NCBI GenBank assembly: GCA_014529385.2
Contig: CM043959.1
Location: 51,199,253-51,263,252, forward strand
Origin: Adiantum capillus-veneris
Taxonomy: Eukaryota; Streptophyta; Polypodiopsida; Polypodiales; Pteridaceae
Direction: 5' to 3'
DNA length: 64,000 nt
Under the pieces are notes generated by a model that had not been told where the DNA came from, made no database searches, and worked only from the letters and a program-made list of their open reading frames with translations. Positions 12,960 through 24,042 of this stretch are shown here, piece after piece. Numbering within the stretch: the stretch's first letter is position 1; each line of letters opens with the position of its first letter. Position numbers and translations under genes: made by a program.

Positions 12960-13198
12960 TACATATGTTTTAATGATGATCATAAACTATATAACCACTC
13001 CCGACAAAGGACCACATCTACCGATCCATATTCATGACTTGAAAATAAACTATATGTATACATATGTTTTAATGATGATCATAAACTATATAACCACTCC
13101 CGACAAAGGACCACATCTACCGATCCATATCCATAAACTATATAACCACTCCCGACAAAGGACCACATCTACCGATCCATATTCATGACTTGAAAATT
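12960..13198. repeat. Compound tandem repeat inside a retropepsin fragment
   Basis: The core ATAAACTATATAACCACTCC starts at 12,982, 13,081 and 13,133. The first two units repeat with a 99-bp period; the third is a shorter partial unit 52 bp on. On the - strand the repeated core encodes the C-terminal part of a retropepsin (D-V-V-L-C-R-E-W-L), so this small piece of coding sequence has been copied three times. Confidence 0.9.
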
Positions 13199-13385
13199 CA
13201 AGGACATGTGATACCCTTGAATCTCTAATGGTAAATCCTTCACCTGAGTATTTCACACCTTGGCAGCATGGCCATTAATCATCGCTACCTTGTAACAATG
13301 GAAACTTGGAGTTTGGGGAAAATTGAGCCGTTTCACTAACTTATAGTTAATGAAATTGTGCGAAGCACTATCTTCACCTCCATTG
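12970..13385 (-). pseudogene. Ty3/gypsy retropepsin fragment
   Basis: The - strand reads D-S-A-S-H-N-F-I near 13,380, then K-L-V-K-R-L, then L-P-L-E-I-Q-G-Y, and D-V-V-L-C-R-E-W-L near 13,010. This is the order of a Ty3 aspartic protease. The active-site D-S/T-G-A lacks its Gly (D-S-A) and there is an in-frame TGA. It is therefore inactive. Confidence 0.65.
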
Positions 13386-13468
13386 GGGTGCTCACAAGTT
13401 TACATTCTATTATCCCAAATTCTTTTAGAATTTCCATTGCATACTTTTGTTGAGAGATGAACCGTGTC
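13381..13468 (-). pseudogene. Short copia reverse-transcriptase fragment
   Basis: The - strand reads Q-Q-K-Y-A-M-E-I-L-K-E-F-G and then C-K-L-V-S-T-P-M-E. This is the hallmark end of the Ty1/copia RT region (the S/A-T-P-M motif). It abuts the retropepsin fragment directly, so two element types were joined here by insertion or recombination. Confidence 0.6.
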
Positions 13469-13754
13469 TAATCCAACAACTACTAATCATCACTTAGAAA
13501 TAGCAAGTATGTGTTGCTAGCAACGAGTGGCTTGTACGATGTAGCCAGTGGTTGATGTTGTTTGTACTAAAAAACATCATCGCAAAAAGAATCTTTACTT
13601 GGAGAAATCTTGGTTATTTTTGCAGTTTGCTCAAGTTCTAGAATTCTCTAAACCTCACAAAAATTTAATATCAAAGCTCGTACATGAGCTCCGCTTACCA
13701 CCATCAATGGAATGGTTGATACTTGCCTTAGAGAGTAGCTAGAGGAGATGGGGC

Positions 13755-13780
13755 GGGGGGGGGGGGGGGGGGGGGGGGGG
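13755..13780. repeat. Poly-G tract
   Basis: A run of 26 G residues after GGGGC. Confidence 0.95.
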
Positions 13781-14080
13781 AGGGGATGCCATGATTACCC
13801 TCTCGTAAGTAATTTTTTGAACTCAAAGGGCCGCCAAAGTAGGTGCCCACATGAGAACACTCAAAGCTCAATCCATGGCATTGTCCACAATGTAGCGTAG
13901 AGAGAGCGTGTTGTTGTGGCCACATGAGAGGTTGAACGATTAAGTTGAATCTCACCCTCTTCTTGGCCCAATCCCAATGGGAGAACTCCCTTGCAAATTG
14001 GTGTAGGTCGACTTGCGACTCCTCCCCCTACTAAGCGGCTTTGTACAAATCTTTTTCTTTGTTGAGAGCCAAAGATAGAG

Positions 14081-14144
14081 AGCTTTCATACATGCCTCTT
14101 CCCAAGAATGGCTTTCATACATGCCTCTTCCCAAGAATAGCTCC
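14081..14144. repeat. Tandem duplication of about 31 bp
   Basis: The phrase GCTTTCATACATGCCTCTTC plus CCAAGAAT occurs twice in succession with one base changed after it. Confidence 0.85.
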
Positions 14145-14166
14145 ATGGATTTTTCTTCTCAAATTA

Positions 14167-14178
14167 GCCCTGATACCA
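14167..14178 (-). other. Primer-binding site of the - strand Ty3 remnant
   Basis: The - strand reads TGGTATCAGGGC, one mismatch from the initiator-Met site TGGTATCAGAGC used by the other elements here. A TATA-like CCTATATAAAGG on the - strand at about 14,229-14,240 lies in the presumed 5' LTR to its right. This fits a - strand element whose protease, RNase H and integrase fragments lie to the left. Confidence 0.5.
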
Positions 14179-14249
14179 CTCTGAGACCAAAGGAATCATG
14201 AACCCCAATCTCTCCACCCAACCTCTAGCCTTTATATAGGCACCCTTGA

Positions 14250-15888
14250 GCTTAGTTCAAGTGGCCTTTGGTCCTTGGCTAGACATATGAGATAGCTACC
14301 ATATGTTGAACAAGTGTAGGATGGTATCACTATACATTTTGAATGGTATATCTCTCCAATGCACTTTGTAAAATCAAAAGAGTTTTGGATCAATCCTTGA
14401 ATCTATACATCCACCAAGTTAAATTGTAGAACATTGCAAAATGTCTACCTTTGACTTGAACGACTTTAGTGCAAAGAGGCTTTGTAGTATGCACTCTGCA
14501 TCGAGGAGACATCTCCATCCACAAGAGTCTGCATATGTTTGATTTGGCACATTCTCTTCTTTTATGTCTACCTTATACCATTCATAATTACCAAAGAAAT
14601 TCCCGTATGCATGCAAAAATCCCTTTATGCAGTTGCAAATACACAAAATAGTTGGTCAAGTCATAATAGTTGCAAAAAACCCACAAAAGACTAATTCCAA
14701 AATCTAAACTCACGGCCTTAGTTCTCCATGAGTCCCTTGAATTGAATTTAGAATCCACACTATTGGCTTGTCTAATTCAATGTATATTAAGCTCCATTAA
14801 TTGTTGCTTTCATATGGGAAAAAAGTTATTGTTATTTGTAGCATGGGGTAATGAACCAACCATCTCTATAATGTACCCTAAGGGGCATGTTTCCTTCAAA
14901 TAAGCACAAATAATTGTGGATCCAAAATATATATTTAGGACTGGATTTTTTGAGGAAGTTGACTCTTTTTAAAGCTGCAAATAGTAAATGCAAGCTAGCT
15001 TTAGGTCTTGAATCCAAAAACATAAGTTGAGCTAGTTAGAGCAAGAGAACGGGACCTACTCTAGGCACAAATAGACAATAGAATCGGTTATTTGCGCATC
15101 TATATCCTACAATATAGATTTCTATCCAAAGAATTGATAGCTAATCTCCTTCACCCATTTGCTAGTGGCATCTCTGCCAATAGGCCTTTCATTGAGGACA
15201 TGATTTCATTATTCCTTTCATCTATTTCATCGATGAATATAATGTAGCTTTTCTTCTTAGCTTCTGCACCAAGTACCAGTTGTTCCCTCTCCCTTTCTTT
15301 TTTGGTACCCTCCATATGATGGGATTTCTACTCGACTTTGGCCATGTTGTTAATATTATTTGAAACTTCTACAAATTTTTACTTCTGGTTGCGATCTTCC
15401 TAGAGGTACGAGCAAAATCTTATCATTTTTTTGTCAGTTTTTCATATCTCCATCTTATCCTCTTGAGGGTTTCTAAGTCCTTCTTCATCAAATCAGTTGG
15501 TGTGCATGTTAAATTACAATGAAAATGTCATTAAAATATTACAGTAAGAAGTCCTTGGCTAACTCTTGAAGGGCCAACAAAGCAACATTCTTTCACTCGT
15601 TGTGTTTGCACATGCCTCTTCACATATGGACCTCACGAGTGAACCTATGAAATGGGAGCTTGGGTATAGATAGCACAATGCATTTTTGAGATTTCCTTAT
15701 CTCCTTGAAAATACCCAAGATTCTTTAAAATACATTCTTGGCCTCTTGAGAATCTTCATTGATTTTCCATGCCACTTTTTTTTTGCTGGTTGACCTGCCT
15801 AGTGCCTTCATAGCTAAACCCGACCCTTTATTTCTTTTCATGCAGTAGCTTTTGTTCTTGCCATTATCCTACACCAATGTCTAGTATT

Positions 15889-15955
<67 letters not shown>

Positions 15956-16336
15956 GAAATAATAGCTTTATGGCATGCAGGGTAGCTTTTACAATGAATA
16001 GAATGTCACCCCATGCGCCATTTGGAGAAGAAAATTTGTATATAAATCTTTTTATTATATCCACAAGTCTGTACAAAATTACATATAAATATATAATGTA
16101 TATCGAATACCATATATAAATGAGTGTGTGAATGCCCGTGTGTTTTGAATTAAAAATATATTTTTAGTATAAATGAATGAACATATACACATGTGTGGGT
16201 AAATTTGCCCATGCTACCTTTCCTCCCATGGTGTGCGGGGCAGGAATTGGGCCTTTTGAGACAAACTATGGATATTATGATAGGAAAACATAAAGATATC
16301 TATCTCTATTAAAAGGGCTTTGATGATATGAAACAT
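14250..16336. other. No gene recognised
   Basis: Only short frames occur. A (CT)n microsatellite of about 63 bp lies at 15,891-15,953. A - strand stretch at about 15,160-15,500 is Lys/Glu-rich with many stops; I could not assign it. Confidence 0.5.
15891..15953. repeat. (CT)n microsatellite
   Basis: A pure CT run of about 63 bp. Confidence 0.95.
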
Positions 16337-16753
16337 TGTTGGGGTAAGCATTTAGCTTACAATCAATATGTGACCAATCCCTAAAGCCAAGCATATTAGC
16401 ATGCACCCTTATGAGCATGGATACAAACTACTACATAGAGTTCCCTAACACATGCTTCTCACTCATGCTACACATTATAGCCACATGCTACTTGTTGTAG
16501 ACTACATGTTATTTTCCCCTTTCCATAAGTGGTGCATATCAATTTCACCATTTATTACTACCTTCCATCTTGAGCCTATATAAATCCATTATGCTAAACT
16601 TTTATTCCTTCTGGATTCTGTCTACTTAATTTCTACAATCAATCAAGCAAGGTTTATTTGATTGCACACTTTCCATCTAGTCTATTCTCTCTATTTTCAT
16701 GGTGCTCACACAATGATAAATGCCACAATGGCCTATCCACCATAGCACTAACA
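16337..16753 (+). repeat. 5' LTR of the outer copia element
   Basis: It starts TGTTGGGGTAAGC and ends CACTAACA. It matches the repeat at 37,121 over its length with many substitutions and small indels. A TATA-like CCTATATAAATCC lies near 16,577. Confidence 0.85.
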
Positions 16754-16755
16754 TG

Positions 16756-16767
16756 TGGTATTAGAGC
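16756..16767 (+). other. Primer-binding site of the outer copia element
   Basis: TGGTATTAGAGC is one base from the initiator-Met complement TGGTATCAGAGC and lies two bases after the LTR end. Confidence 0.75.
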
Positions 16768-17100
16768 TAACACATAATTAGTACTTCCTAATTATAATGG
16801 TTAAATCCCTATGATAGACTAAGTGCTCTCTCTCTCTAGGCACTAAATTGAATCATAATTCTTTGGGCTAATTGTAATACTCAATTTCAATCACCTCTAG
16901 TGTTGGCTTTTGGGCCCGTCTATGCATCCACTACCCTTGCCAAAATGACTAGTAGTAATTGGATTAAGCATTAAGTTGTGTGCAATTTTTTAATAATACT
17001 TTCTTAATTGTATTTTAATGCTTGCACACTGTGCATGATCTTCATATTTTATACACACTTCATGCCATAACCCAATGTGACAGCTTTTAAACAAGCTCTT

Positions 17101-17400
17101 GAATACCCCATGTAGAGTTTTAACTTTCTCTCTCAATTAAATTGAGATTTTTTGGAGAAAATTGGTGTAGAAGAAGTTATCTGTTAAGAGATCTCTTAAT
17201 GTTTCACATCATTGAAGCCCAAATAGCACCTACTCCATTCACTTGTGTGTTTGAATACCCCATGTAGAGTTTTAACTTTCTCTCTCAATTAGATTGAGAT
17301 TTTTTTGAGAAAATTGGTATAGAAGAAGTTATTTGTTAAGATCTCTTAATGTTTCACATCATTGAAGCCCAAATAGCACCTACTACATTCACTTGTGTGT
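17101..17400 (+). repeat. 152-bp tandem duplication
   Basis: The sequence starting GAATACCCCATGTAGAG at 17,101 repeats from 17,253 with a few substitutions and short deletions. It ends at CACTTGTGTGT, where the second copy expands into a GT microsatellite. Confidence 0.9.
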
Positions 17401-17422
17401 GTGTGTGTGTGTGTGTATGCAC

Positions 17423-17473
<51 letters not shown>
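17396..17473. repeat. (GT)n and (GA)n microsatellites
   Basis: A GT run at about 17,393-17,415, then a GA run at about 17,426-17,473. Confidence 0.9.
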
Positions 17474-17475
<2 letters not shown>

Positions 17476-18068
17476 TCCCCCTCTTTTTCCGAATGTGTGT
17501 GGGTGTGTGGCCTAAAAGCCAAAGAAGCTCTTTAATGTTTCTTTTGAAGGTTGGTAGCTACTTTTAGGAAGAGACTTTTTTTAATGCAAATTCTTTGACA
17601 TTTTCTTCTTAATTTGATCCGATTTATTGCAAAGGCATTACTCCCATGGCACTAAGGTCCATAAAAATTGACTTTTTGTCCCCCCTCTTATGCGAGGATT
17701 GTTCCCACACCACTCAAACCTCACACCCCCTAAGCCTTAATCAAGAACCTCTTCCCACGGGATATTAGCTTACTTGGCACTACACCTAAGACCTAACATT
17801 TTGTTCACACAATAAAGAATATATTTTTTTCTAGGCACATCAAGCATTTCCATCAACCAATATTTAAAGTCTTTTCCACTCCACTCAAAAGGGTGATACT
17901 AAATTGGTCTCTTTGCTTGTATGGATGATTAATCTGTCTCCTTGGTTGTAACCAAAACTATTGCGTATGCACAATTTGAGCTAGTAGTCTCCACCATTTT
18001 TGCACTCCAAAATTGTCAAAGGATTCAGACACTACCAACTCGTTTGGTAAAACTACCCTACATGCACA

Positions 18069-18281
18069 ATGTTCACCAAAAGAATTGACAAATTTAATGG
18101 CATCGGATTTCACACCTGTAAAATAAAAGTGAAGGGATTCTTCATGAAAAAAAATCTTTAAAGCATTGTAAATCCACCATATGGTTGGGAAGAAGCCTCG
18201 ACACAAACTTTGAATGCTCAACAACAAGACAAAGATGAGCAAGCGCTTGGAATCATGATCACGGCCCTCAAAGAAGACTTC
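18069..18281 (+). pseudogene. Copia gag of the outer element, 5' part
   Basis: From an ATG at 18,069 the frame reads I-D-K-F-N-G-I-G-F...K-I-K-V-K, the usual start of copia gag. After one stop it reaches D-E-Q-A-L-G-I-M-I-T-A-L-K-E-D-F, the central helix of the UBN2-type gag. It is interrupted at 18,281 by the LTR of the - strand copia. The reading frame resumes exactly after 36,385, which proves the insertion point. Confidence 0.75.
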
Positions 18282-18508
18282 TGTTGGAATTAGGGTTGCA
18301 GAGAAACGCACACAGCTTGGACAAGACGAAGGAAGCTCAAGGCACACAATAGAGAGTGTGTTACTTAGTGTGCAATGGAAAGATAGATAGCCCTAGAGTG
18401 ATGGGCGTAAATAGAATGCATGGGGGAAAAAACCTCCTAAAGAGGGAAAAAATACCCGAACGGTCCTAGTGTGTTCACACACATCACTACCACATGTATA
18501 TGGTAACA
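18282..18508 (-). repeat. 3' LTR of the - strand copia
   Basis: It starts TGTTGG and ends GGTAACA as read on +. It matches 36,154-36,380 closely. On the - strand a purine-rich tract (CCAGGGGGGATT) precedes it, the expected polypurine tract. Confidence 0.92.
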
Positions 18509-19279
18509 AATCCCCCCTGGAGTGATGCGTTGAACGAGAGCTGGCACATGAGTAAAGGGAAGTGCCATGCCCTGAGGACAGGATCAGTCCACAAAGGGGA
18601 GTAATCCCAAAGCTTTGCGGAAAGCTTCAAGCTTCTCATGAGACAATGCCTTTGTGAAAAGATCTGCAAGGTTGTCCTGTGTTGGCACATAAGCCAAGCT
18701 CATCTCTCCTACTTAGAGCCTCTCCCTAACATAGTGGTAATGCACCTCAATGTTCTTTGTGCGAGCATGAAAAACTGGGTTCCTCGCAACTGCCAACGTG
18801 CTCTGACTATTAGTGTAGATAGTGTTGGCCTTTTTTTGTCCAACACCCAAATCAGCCATAAGGCGTCTGAGCCATACACACTCAACAGTAGCTGTGAAGA
18901 CTGCCCTGTACTCAGCCTCATAACTCGAAGTGGCCACAGTAGGTTTCTTCTTGCTCAACCATGATATACATGAACTTCAAGGCATGAAACAAAAACTTGA
19001 TGTGGACACTCGCATGTCAAAACAACCAGCCCAATCTGAGTCCGAAAAAGCATGTAAGTCTGGCGGCAATGATCCCCCCTTGGGATAAAACAAGCCAACA
19101 TGTAAAGCGCCACTAAGGTAGCAGAAAATCCTCTTGACAGCCTGCCAATGCTTAGACCCTGAGCTATGCATAAATCTACTGACCTGTGAGACTGCAAACT
19201 GAATATCTGGCCTCATGTTGCATACATAAATGAGGCAGCCAACAACAGTTTGGTAAAGAGTGACATCAACAGGATCACC
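18509..19279 (-). pseudogene. Copia RNase H, C-terminal part
   Basis: The - strand reads G-D-P-V-D-V-T-L-Y-Q then V-V-G-C-L-I-Y and M-R-P-D-I-Q-F-A-V, next F-S-D-S-D-W-A-G-C with the first RNase H Asp, then S-S-Y-E-A-E-Y-R-A with the Glu. The third acidic residue is altered: the usual D-N/S-Q-S is T-N-S-Q-S here. The frame shifts near 18,960-18,980. The usual tail L-A-D-L-F-T-K-A-L follows near 18,650. It continues the RT fragment at 26,651-26,798; the gag-only element lies between them. Confidence 0.85.
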
Positions 19280-19284
19280 AGCAT

Positions 19285-21494
19285 TGATAGCCGTTTTTCG
19301 GCTTTCCACAATTGCCATAGTAAGCTACCTCACCCTATCAAATCACTCAAACATTTTGGCTATCCCTACCATTTTACTGTATATAGGTGTGTGTGAGTTA
19401 GGGGACTTTTCCCATATCTTCTTAAAAACCCTTAATTAGCTAGTCACTGGGCTAGTTGAGCCAAATAAAAAATAAAAAAATAAAAAAAGAGATTTGTTTT
19501 GACCCCTTTATATTTTTTCCACCTATATTATTTATATTTGACATATACATATTTTTTTAGACCCCTCAATATTTGATTTTCTTAGTTGTACTATTCACTT
19601 ATATCATGATCTCAACAATATCTTCAATGATAGACCTACCAAATAAGGTCAAGGGTATGTGGCATGCATGCATGCACCATGGGGAGCTCACTCTTGGAGG
19701 TATTCAAAAGAATCATCCAAAGACGGACCTCACAAGGACTTTGTGTAGTGGAAAAAACAGTCGGTTTTGTTGAATTTTAATGATCACATGCTCCCCAAAT
19801 TTAAAAAGGTGATACAAACAAAAGTTGTAGCTCGTGAGCTGAACTTTTACCTCAAAATTTTTCATATTTTTTTGAGCTACGAGCTATGATTTTATTAGTG
19901 GACCCCAGTTTTCCCATGCTATGCAGCCACACTCCCTCTTCCACTTTATCATTTTCCTCTTTCACACACACTTCTCCACTCATCATCCCTACCTCTCTCA
20001 CCACTCCTCTCTGCACCCTACTCACCTTCTTCTCAACCTTGAAGAATAAGAGAAACCATGGTGAACTCATGTCTCCTACACACACTTCCATTCCAAAATT
20101 GACCACCTAGTCTCATTTTTCCTCTTCCATATTACCCATATCTATAAAGAAAACCACAAAATTCAGCCTCTCTCTTGAAAGACAGCATCATGGTGATTGA
20201 TTACTCATGTTCACTTACCTTGGCTCTCAAGGAAGGTCAAGAGTGGAGAAAAAAACGTACCGTCAAAGCTAGTGGACCGTCAACAAGCGTCAAAATTGAC
20301 TCTACTCAAAACACTTGGAGCATCAACATTGTAAAAAATCCATGTTTTCTTACCTATTAAGAGTTTTTTCTTCCTTATTTGTATCCTACATGGATACTCC
20401 CATTGTAAATATCCAATTCCATTTGTAAATCAATAAAAATACTAACTCTACTAATTTACTAACACTAACCTACTATGAAAAGTCCTATCACCTCCACTTC
20501 TCTCCTCTCTCTCTTCTTCATCTATCCCCACCCCAACTTCTTGATAATTCCAAGCAAAAGAAATTAGATAAGTGCTGAAAATCTAACTCACCAACCATGG
20601 TTAGAGGAGTAACCCTAGCCCTCAAAATTGCTATAAAAGGAGGGTGTAGCTAGCACAAAAGGGAGAGAGCCATAAGCAAGAGCACTATGCTATAGCTTGA
20701 GAAGCCAAGCTCAACCTCTCTAGAAGGAGCTCTTGAGTGGAAGCTCATTGTCTTATGCATGTGCATGTGTTGTAATAGGGGTGATTAGCAAGGGAACTCT
20801 ATGCCATTGTAAGAGAGAGTGATCATTCAACTGAGAGTAGGAAATCTATCATTTCTCCTACTAGTGTAAGCCCAACATTTGCTGAATCAAGGAGGGTGGA
20901 TTTGGACTAAGCTTGGATACTTTGTCTCTCTTCCGACCTGAAGTAATAGTGGACAACAATGATGTGTAAGTGTCTTGGTGTTTTCTTTAAGTTCTTGATA
21001 GCTTGTCTCTGGGTGTTGTCATCAATTTAGCCATAAATCCCACATACTGTAAGAGGGCGACAGGGTGGAGAGGAATCCCCTGGCCTTAAGACAGTGATTG
21101 GGGTGGCTTTTCTTGTGATGTGTTGTGGTGTAATTTACTCAAGCTATGTTGAACAAATACTAATCTCACTTTGATTGGTCGTGACAGATTTGTAAGAAGG
21201 TATTAATGCAACAAGCATTCCCTCCCCCTTCTCTCTCTTTCTTACATATATAATTGTGTTTGCTTGATCACGACCGATACATTTCAAAGCAGCCCAAGCA
21301 CTATCTCTCTCTCTCTCTCTACGCGTCCTAGTTCGCATCCAAAACTAGGTGGTGCCCCAAATTTGTGTAGGTCTAGGTTGTGGGTTTGTGTGTGTGTTTG
21401 TTGTTTTTTCCAACCCCAACCCAATTGAGCAGCACGGGAGCCTAGAAGGGTGCTTAGAGGCCACTCTTCTTCTTGCCCGTCCCGGACCGCCTCA
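19285..21494 (+). repeat. 5' LTR of the gag-only element
   Basis: It starts TGATAGCCGTTTTTCGG and ends GACCGCCTCA. It has a TATA box (CTATAAAAGGAGGG at 20,631) and a long leader. It is about 390 bp shorter than the right LTR because about 380 bp, present at roughly 24,247-24,627, is absent here after an A-rich stretch. Confidence 0.88.
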
Positions 21495-21497
21495 AAT

Positions 21498-21514
21498 TGG
21501 TGCCCCCACTGAGG
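21498..21514 (+). other. Putative primer-binding site
   Basis: TGGTGCCCCCACTGAGG begins with the required TGG and lies a few bases after the LTR end. The primer tRNA is not identified by me. It is clearly different from the initiator-Met sites of the copia and chromovirus elements here. Confidence 0.5.
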
Positions 21515-21764
21515 AATGACTTTGTGCTTATTGTTGTTGTATTGCATGAATGCTTGAATTTTAGCATAATCAAGTAGATTATATGAATCATGAAAGTTTG
21601 TATGACCGAGTTAATGTCAAGGCAACAAAGAAATGATCTAGAATATGGTTTGGATTAGCATAACATAAGAAAGGAAAAAAACATTTTCACATAAGAATCT
21701 AGAATTCATGTTGAAAGACCTTTCAAAATTTTGTGTAGTTAGTTGATGTCATGAGAGAAAATGA

Positions 21765-23345
21765 TTGTTTGGAACTAAAATTTGTGTGGTTCTAGCATTG
21801 AGAGACTATGACACTCTATACCTTGATGATATCCCAATCTTCTTCGGAAATCTAGAAGAAGATGTTGATGATTTTCTTGCTGATTTTAGAATGGTTTGTC
21901 GTATCCTTGGTAAAAGGGATGACATTGAAAAAGGGGATTTTCTATTGCTATGCCTTAGAGGCAACGCTGAGCAATGGTTTTGGAGTATGTCTTCTCAGAT
22001 TGAAGATGGGTATACCCAAATTTCCAAAGCTTTGAAGACCAGATTCTCTAAATTTCCAACAACGGAGAAAGCATGGGCTTCATTAGGGAGACTTCAACAA
22101 CATGGTGAAGACTACTATGCTTATGAGGATATTTTTTCTCGTCAATGGGGAAGATGTGGGTTTAGTTCTACATTTTCAGATTATGTAAAAATGGAGCAAT
22201 TTATTTCGGGGTTGTCTCCTTTCCTAAAGACTAAGGTTACTTGTAGTAGACCCTCTACCGTTGAAGAAGCGGTCACTATTGCCCGAAGGAAGTTTCACAA
22301 GTACTTCTACATCAAAAATGGTTTCCATCATGCTGGAAGAACCAACCATCATGAAAGTGTTTCTATCAAAGAGTCATCTCCTTTGCCATACTTGTCTCCT
22401 TCTACTCCGACAAATGTTGAAGAAGTTAATTACATGCCAAGTGATTATTCAAGTGCTAAAGTGTGTGGCCAAGATTCAAATGTGGAATCTCTTTCTTCTA
22501 CCTTTATCACAAGGATGCAAAAATCGACACAAGATATCTCAAATGGCATTGATGATTCAATAATGGATACATCTAACCTTTTGGCGGAGGATCAATTTCT
22601 AGTCCAAGCAGACGAAGCTTTTGTGCAACATGACTCTATGGAGAATGAAGACCTTGAAGGTAACCTTGATCTTATGGAATGTTCTGAGAGTGTATCTTGT
22701 CTAAAAGAAGAGAGTGAAGAAGAAGATGAAATCATAGGTGAAGAGATCATAGACCACATTGATCATAAAGAGATGATTGTGTACATGGAATGCCAACTCC
22801 AAAACAAAGTAGAAGAGTGTGAGTTGAATCTATGTGAGGAGAATCTTCAAGAAGTGTTTGAGGATGTTGAAAAGCATTGGTATGACCCATGTATGTTAAG
22901 AATGGAGGAACCTATCATGAAAGAAGCCAAAGTTTTCACAAAATCAAACAGTAATCCATCAACCTTTGAGGTGGTACAATGTGAGGAGTTACAACCTTGC
23001 CAAAGGGGCGGCTTAGAAGGGGATGAAGAACATGGGAGAGTAGTAAAAAATAAAATCATAAAAGGAAACTATGAGAAGGGTATCATTCTCTCCAATGGTG
23101 TTTTAGTGGGTGGCTCTCCATTCATGGGACAATCTCTTAGCAAGAAAATCCAAGCTTTTGAAGCCCCAATCATCTTCACATTGGGTTTCACCTCTTCAAA
23201 GTCAACTTCTCCCCTCTTCATATATACCTTTCATCGGGGGAACCATACCTTCTTAAGTGGAAGAGGACATGAATACTTGGTGATGAACGGATGTTTCCAA
23301 CCCTTCTTCATTTGGTTCTTTGGTGTATGGAGGTCGCAATTGTGA
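21765..23345 (+). CDS. Gag-like protein of the gag-only element
   Basis: An uninterrupted 526-codon frame. Residues about 20-190 form a Ty3-type gag capsid domain: D-D-F-L-A-D-F-R near the start, L-R-G-N-A-E-Q-W-F, then F-I-S-G-L-S-P-x-L-K-T-K-V and V-E-E-A-V-T-I-A-R-R. The rest is acidic (many Glu/Asp, about 270-380) with no zinc knuckle. The frame opens at a TTG after a stop at 21,762, so the true start is uncertain; ATG codons at 21,751 and 21,761 lie in other frames, hinting at a small frameshift or another start. The protein should form the particle that packages the element RNA. It is the longest gag frame here with no internal stop. Confidence 0.7.
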   Translation: MFGTKICVVLALRDYDTLYLDDIPIFFGNLEEDVDDFLADFRMVCRILGKRDDIEKGDFLLLCLRGNAEQWFWSMSSQIEDGYTQISKALKTRFSKFPTTEKAWASLGRLQQHGEDYYAYEDIFSRQWGRCGFSSTFSDYVKMEQFISGLSPFLKTKVTCSRPSTVEEAVTIARRKFHKYFYIKNGFHHAGRTNHHESVSIKESSPLPYLSPSTPTNVEEVNYMPSDYSSAKVCGQDSNVESLSSTFITRMQKSTQDISNGIDDSIMDTSNLLAEDQFLVQADEAFVQHDSMENEDLEGNLDLMECSESVSCLKEESEEEDEIIGEEIIDHIDHKEMIVYMECQLQNKVEECELNLCEENLQEVFEDVEKHWYDPCMLRMEEPIMKEAKVFTKSNSNPSTFEVVQCEELQPCQRGGLEGDEEHGRVVKNKIIKGNYEKGIILSNGVLVGGSPFMGQSLSKKIQAFEAPIIFTLGFTSSKSTSPLFIYTFHRGNHTFLSGRGHEYLVMNGCFQPFFIWFFGVWRSQL

Positions 23346-23995
23346 TGCTTCTGGTCTTCATCATAGATGAAAAACTTGTTGATTACTACATGTGGATATT
23401 TCATCAATCAGTACCAAAATCTATTCTCTTCCAATGTGTTGGAAGCAATAGAAACCTTCGTCTATTATCTACTTATGTGGTAAACTATTTGCAATATCTT
23501 CCAATAGCAGTTGGAAGCATGGATCAAGCTTTCCTAAATCATGAAGGTCATAGAATTTTTGACTTGATGAGCCTACCCAGGTTGAATGAATTTTATGAGC
23601 TACAGTTCAGGAATTTGCTCATACAAGCTCTTGAAGATCGTAGCAGATACATCAACTTTACACTGGAGGAAGAGCAACCAATCTTTTATATCACATTCAT
23701 AGTGATAGATACAATGATGGACAACAATAGAATCTACAAGTTTCTTCAACCGAAATCAGTAAGTGATTCCATACCATACATCTCTCTTTGGGAAAGATAT
23801 TTCAAGATCTTTGATCCTAGGGGATGCTTATGGAAACTTTCTCAATGGAGGAGGTTTACTCCGTCACTTCATTACATCCTGCTATTGGCTCTGAGAACCT
23901 TTCATATCACACAAGGTTTTTTAATCATACAACAAAGGTTCTTCAAAGATGAGAGCAGACAAAGACAGACGTTACACAATCTACATGTTGTATGA
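23291..23995 (+). CDS. Unknown second ORF of the gag-only element
   Basis: A 234-codon open frame from an ATG at 23,291, overlapping the gag frame by 55 bases in another reading frame. Residues about 5-25 are strongly hydrophobic (L-L-H-L-V-L-W-C-M-E-V-A-I-V-M-L-L-V-F-I) and could be a membrane segment. The rest is rich in Phe, Leu, Tyr and Arg, with an R-R-F-T-P motif near residue 188. I recognise no family and see no catalytic motif. It ends 48 bases before the right LTR. It could be an accessory, env-position ORF or a captured gene. Its remaining open for 700 bp is mild evidence of past selection. Confidence 0.5.
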   Translation: MFPTLLHLVLWCMEVAIVMLLVFIIDEKLVDYYMWIFHQSVPKSILFQCVGSNRNLRLLSTYVVNYLQYLPIAVGSMDQAFLNHEGHRIFDLMSLPRLNEFYELQFRNLLIQALEDRSRYINFTLEEEQPIFYITFIVIDTMMDNNRIYKFLQPKSVSDSIPYISLWERYFKIFDPRGCLWKLSQWRRFTPSLHYILLLALRTFHITQGFLIIQQRFFKDESRQRQTLHNLHVV

Positions 23996-24029
23996 TCGGA
24001 TAAATGGTACATGAATGTACCATTATCTA

Positions 24030-24042
24030 AGGGGGGGGCTAA
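24030..24042 (+). other. Polypurine tract of the gag-only element
   Basis: AGGGGGGGGCTAA directly precedes the TGATAG start of the right LTR. The G-run is the likely plus-strand primer. Confidence 0.65.

Noticed and set aside
12880-13188. A 102-codon + strand repetitive protein
   Set aside because: It is the antisense reading of the tandemly repeated retropepsin fragment.
19573-20360. Small frames repeated at 24,712-25,508
   Set aside because: They are present twice only because they lie in the two LTRs of the gag-only element; they have no domain and differ by small changes.
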